A DNA stretch of 37,238 nt, from assembly GCF_003576525.1 (NCBI RefSeq), contig NZ_QWUA01000052.1:1-37238 (forward strand). Direction: 5' to 3'. Shown one piece after another: positions 34,549 to 37,238 of the stretch; positions within the stretch are counted from its first letter, which is position 1; each line of letters opens with the position of its first letter. Both the position numbers and the translations under genes were made by a program. The notes under the pieces were generated by a model. The model did no database searches. It saw nothing but the letters and a program-made list of their open reading frames with translations, and was not told where the DNA came from. The stretch comes from Rummeliibacillus sp. POC4. GTDB lineage: Bacteria > Bacillota > Bacilli > Bacillales_A > Planococcaceae.

Positions 34549-35418
34549 CTAAACAAGCATAGAGCTGATAAATACGAAGATTATAATATACAAAATCAGC
34601 ACTACAATAAATTTTTTCTTAAATGTTTGTAGCATCATTAATAGGTTTTTGATATCTACCATCGGACCTATTAATAAAAATGCTACTAGTGAAGAGGTTG
34701 AAAACGTACCTCTAAAGGAAGCAGCGATAAATGCATCAGCTTCGGAGCAAAGTGATAATATAAACGCTAAAGCCATCATCACTAATGATGAAGTAGCTTT
34801 TGTTTGACCTAGTTCGATTAGTAACGATGTTTTAACAAAAATTTGCATTGATGCGGCGATAAATGCACCGATAATTAAATACTTTCCAACTGAAAAGAAT
34901 TCTTCAACAGCATGATTTAATGTACCTACAAATTTTTGCCAAAGTGTTTTCGCATGTTCATGGATATGATCATGTTCATCTCCATCTAAAAGTTGTGTAT
35001 CTTTGTATTGGAAAGACAAGATTAAACCAATAACAAAAGCAATGATGAACGCTAATCCTCCACGATACCAAACCATTTGCCAACTATTACCGAATGCGAT
35101 AAAGGTAGAAAATAAAACTATAGGATTGATAATTGGCCCTGTTAACATAAATGGAATTGCAGCATGCAAAGGAACCCCTTTTTTTAATAGACGGTGAACA
35201 ATGGGAATAATCCCGCATTCACATGCCGGAAATAAAGCACCAATAACTGTTCCATATAAAACAGCAAGCACCCTATTTTTAGGAACTATTTTTGCAATCA
35301 TTTGCTCGGTTACGAACATTTGAATTAGTCCTGATATGAAAACTCCAATCAGTACAAAAGGCAATGCCTCAATAATAATACTGATAAAAATAGTATTTAA
35401 CTGTAAGAATGTAGACAC
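34549..35418 (-). CDS. ycgR: Permease YcgR (UPF0718/DUF318)
   Basis: 289-aa polytopic membrane protein with about eight helices. Family marks are ALFPACECGIIPIVHRLLKKGVP, containing the invariant PxCxCG motif, GPIINPIVLFSTFIAFG, LSLCSEADAFIAASF, and VAFLLIGPMVDIKNLLML. A histidine-rich cytoplasmic loop (GDEHDHIHEHAK) may bind metal. Members are putative metal-ion or metalloid transporters. The start is GTG 35418 with GAAGG ten bases before; no internal Met is a better choice. It forms a two-gene operon with ycgQ. No Zur-type palindrome was seen upstream. Confidence 0.91.
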   Translation of the reverse strand: MSTFLQLNTIFISIIIEALPFVLIGVFISGLIQMFVTEQMIAKIVPKNRVLAVLYGTVIGALFPACECGIIPIVHRLLKKGVPLHAAIPFMLTGPIINPIVLFSTFIAFGNSWQMVWYRGGLAFIIAFVIGLILSFQYKDTQLLDGDEHDHIHEHAKTLWQKFVGTLNHAVEEFFSVGKYLIIGAFIAASMQIFVKTSLLIELGQTKATSSLVMMALAFILSLCSEADAFIAASFRGTFSTSSLVAFLLIGPMVDIKNLLMMLQTFKKKFIVVLILYIIIFVFISSMLV

Positions 35419-35545
35419 GCGTTTATAACCTTCTTTTCTATATCTCTCATAACATATGCATTTTACTCTTTTTAAACTTTAAAAGAAAACAATTTAAATA
35501 ATATAACCAAATAACACCATCATTCTGCATATTTTTTCTATTTAG

Positions 35546-35554
35546 TGATATAAT
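35546..35554 (+). promoter_or_regulatory. Extended -10 promoter element of the chemoreceptor gene
   Basis: TGATATAAT (35546-35554), an extended -10, about 38 bases before the ATG. The -35 region is poor. The flagellar SigD consensus is not apparent. Confidence 0.55.
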
Positions 35555-35592
35555 AGTAATCAATTTACAACATAATAGAATTGAGGAACAGA

Positions 35593-36417
35593 ATGATGAT
35601 TAACAAAATTGATTCATTAGAAAAATTCATCTCAACTGTGAGTATATACAAATCTGCGATACCAGCAGACCTATCAATTGCTATCTGTGATTTAGAAAAA
35701 TTTATTGCCTATTTCCCTGGCGATACTATTAATTTACATATTAAACCTGGACAACCATTAAACCCTGAAGAACCTTTATTAGTCGCTCTAGAGAAAAACA
35801 TACGACTTCAAGATGATGTCCCAGCTGCGTTTTACGGTTACGAGTTTACTGGTACTGCACTACCATTACATGATCAAACAGGAAAAGTAATTGGCGGAAT
35901 AGCTATCCAAGTCCGAAAACAAACAGAACTTAAAGCGATTACCGATCAAATTTCAAAATCTTTAATAGAAGCAAATACACAAATTAACACAATCACTGAA
36001 GGATCTAATTCACTTGCTGAAGTCTCGCAACAATTATTGTCACAATCTGAGCATGCAGGGAAAGAAATAAAACAAACCGATGACGTCCTAAAAGTGATTA
36101 AAAGTGTGGCAGACCAAACAAATTTACTGGGTCTAAATGCAGCTATCGAAGCAGCACGTGCTGGAGAGAAAGGAAAAGGATTTGAAGTTGTAGCAAATGA
36201 AATCCGAAAGTTCTCAAAAGAAACAGTTAAATCCACCCAACATATTAAAGAAACCCTAACTAGGATTAAAGATGTTACAGAACAAATGGGAAAATCTATT
36301 GAACAAATATCCACTGTGGAACGTGATCAATCAACCTCTATAGAAAGAATTTCAGACTTTATAAAAGATATTCAAAAAATGTCTATTCAACTAAACACTT
36401 ACGCTAAAAAATTGTAA
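35593..36417 (+). CDS. Soluble methyl-accepting chemotaxis-type protein (YfmS-like)
   Basis: 274-aa cytoplasmic chemoreceptor without transmembrane helices. The N-terminal ~115 residues form a PAS/GAF-like sensory part ([27 protein letters not shown], then a [11 protein letters not shown] strand). The rest is a coiled-coil signalling domain with the conserved hairpin tip [20 protein letters not shown] followed by [20 protein letters not shown]. It would couple to CheW/CheA; B. subtilis YfmS is similar in size and layout. The signal sensed is unknown. ATG 35593 follows GAGGAACAGA; the upstream in-frame TTG 35581 has no site. A 19-bp terminator follows. Confidence 0.9.
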   Translation: MMINKIDSLEKFISTVSIYKSAIPADLSIAICDLEKFIAYFPGDTINLHIKPGQPLNPEEPLLVALEKNIRLQDDVPAAFYGYEFTGTALPLHDQTGKVIGGIAIQVRKQTELKAITDQISKSLIEANTQINTITEGSNSLAEVSQQLLSQSEHAGKEIKQTDDVLKVIKSVADQTNLLGLNAAIEAARAGEKGKGFEVVANEIRKFSKETVKSTQHIKETLTRIKDVTEQMGKSIEQISTVERDQSTSIERISDFIKDIQKMSIQLNTYAKKL

Positions 36418-36439
36418 ACCATCATTTTTAAAGTATATC

Positions 36440-36482
36440 AAACAATCAAAAACGCATCTCATGGATGCGTTTTTGATTGTTT
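36440..36482. terminator. Very strong bidirectional terminator
   Basis: Perfect 19-bp stem from 36440-36458 to 36464-36482 (outer AAACAATC, inner CGCATC) with a five-base loop TCATG, between the convergent chemoreceptor and zinc-ribbon genes. Confidence 0.93.
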
Positions 36483-36506
36483 AAATGTATTTTGCTAAAA
36501 AATTTT

Positions 36507-36806
36507 TTACCAAAGTACTTCCTCTTGATTGCTCAGCTTTATCAAGAATGGGATACAGCCAATATAAAAAATATAAATCAATATCTCTGAAGTTATGATA
36601 TATCGCAAAGGAACTCCAAATGACATAAAGGGGACAAAAATGAGAGAAATTAATATCCCCACAATACTTAATCGGTTTCTTGATTTTACAGAAATATATT
36701 GATTGGTTTGACAGCCATTACATTTTAACTTTCGCTTAAATGAAAACAATTGAACAATTGTTTCCTTCCACCCCCATTGATGACCACAATGCTTACATGT
36801 CGGCAT
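36507..36806 (-). CDS. Small zinc-ribbon membrane protein (TIGR04104-like)
   Basis: 99 aa. The N-terminus is a Cys4 zinc ribbon, C-x2-C (TCKHCGHQW) and C-x2-C (LKCNGCQTNQYIS). Two transmembrane helices follow (about residues 46-63 and 70-90). This architecture matches the cxxc_20_cxxc (TIGR04104) putative zinc finger family of Bacilli; the function is unknown. ATG 36806 is nine bases after AAGGAG. The gene lies 41 bases downstream of the YunG-like gene on the same strand, so the two may be co-transcribed. Confidence 0.85.
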   Translation of the reverse strand: MPTCKHCGHQWGWKETIVQLFSFKRKLKCNGCQTNQYISVKSRNRLSIVGILISLIFVPFMSFGVPLRYIITSEILIYIFYIGCIPFLIKLSNQEEVLW

Positions 36807-36847
36807 TCCATCTAACTCCTTTCCAAATCACTTCGTGTTCTAAAAAC

Positions 36848-37210
36848 TCACTGATTCTCAAAATTTATTTTTTTCAAAACTGAATCCTTTAAAGTTCTAT
36901 ATTGTGTTTCATTTGTATCGAGAAATGGTTCGCTTCGACTAGATAATAGATCGTCATACTGAATTGAAGTTCCAAATTGAGATTCAGTAAAATCATATCT
37001 TTTACCATGAATATAATTATAATAATGCCAACTTTCCTCTACCTTTGTTTTTATAATTTGGCCATATAATAAATCGTTTACAATTAAAGCAGTTACACTA
37101 CATTGGCCTTTTGCAGGATTTTGCTCTGTCCATTTTGAACTTGTTTCAATCGACCAAGAATTAAACAAAGCATTACGTAAGGATATAATTTTTTTATCTA
37201 ATTCTTTCAA
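36848..37210 (-). CDS. YunG-like protein
   Basis: 120-aa cytoplasmic protein similar to YunG of B. subtilis. The recognisable block is WTEQNPAKGQCSVTALIVNDLLYGQI, followed by SWHYYNYIHGKRYDFTESQFG, which keeps the conserved cysteine and histidine. No biochemical function is known to me. The start is TTG 37210 after AAGGGGTAAAAAGT. It ends 41 bases before the zinc-ribbon gene. Confidence 0.78.
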   Translation of the reverse strand: MKELDKKIISLRNALFNSWSIETSSKWTEQNPAKGQCSVTALIVNDLLYGQIIKTKVEESWHYYNYIHGKRYDFTESQFGTSIQYDDLLSSRSEPFLDTNETQYRTLKDSVLKKINFENQ

Positions 37211-37238
37211 ACTTTTTACCCCTTATAAATATGAATTC

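Noticed and set aside
37233-37238. GAATTC at the very end of the window
   Set aside because: A restriction site at the edge by chance or from window cutting; no biological meaning can be drawn.

Overview
This is low-GC Firmicutes DNA. Genes are dense, ribosome-binding sites are strong AGGAGG types, TTG and GTG starts are common, and rho-independent terminators and a T-box leader are present. Family content (YunG, YcgQ/YcgR, GrpB, LrgAB, PucR, a KinB-type kinase, a soluble chemoreceptor) points to a spore-forming Bacillaceae or Caryophanaceae member, perhaps Lysinibacillus or Ureibacillus. Genus is inference. No rRNA, tRNA, CRISPR array, complete insertion sequence or prophage was seen.

1-8.6 kb is a mixed accessory/housekeeping stretch: a membrane sensor kinase, a polytopic membrane protein, a GNAT acetyltransferase, two poorly known proteins, a MocR-type regulator and an MFS exporter.

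8.7-19.9 kb is the most coherent block: a divergent gene set for reductive pyrimidine catabolism. The minus-strand operon encodes beta-ureidopropionase, dihydropyrimidinase, PreT, PreA, an NCS1 permease and an unknown 73-residue protein. The plus strand encodes a PucR-type regulator, a class III aminotransferase and an iron-type alcohol dehydrogenase. Together they would import uracil or thymine, reduce it, open the ring, release carbamoyl nitrogen, transaminate beta-alanine and reduce malonate semialdehyde to 3-hydroxypropionate. A near-identical palindromic motif in the divergent promoter region and before the aminotransferase gene is a candidate operator for the regulator.

20-24.2 kb holds a GNAT protein, a secreted alkaline phosphatase behind a Pho-box-like array, a DUF4352-like lipoprotein and a LysM glucosaminidase behind a structured leader. 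24.3-28.7 kb holds lrgAB with a LysR regulator, an MBL-fold hydrolase, a GrpB protein and a small membrane protein. 28.8-32.3 kb holds leuA with its own leucine T-box, an ABC ATPase and a LysE-type exporter.

32.4-37.2 kb contains an internally deleted amino-acid ABC ATPase that keeps its promoter, a 60-residue protein, an unlisted 53-residue gene whose promoter contains a LexA (SOS) box, the ycgR-ycgQ permease pair, a soluble chemoreceptor, a small zinc-ribbon membrane protein and a YunG-like protein. The strongest leads for something undescribed are the LexA-box small gene, the 73-residue member of the pyrimidine operon, the palindromic operator of that cluster, and the lrgAB and glucosaminidase leaders.
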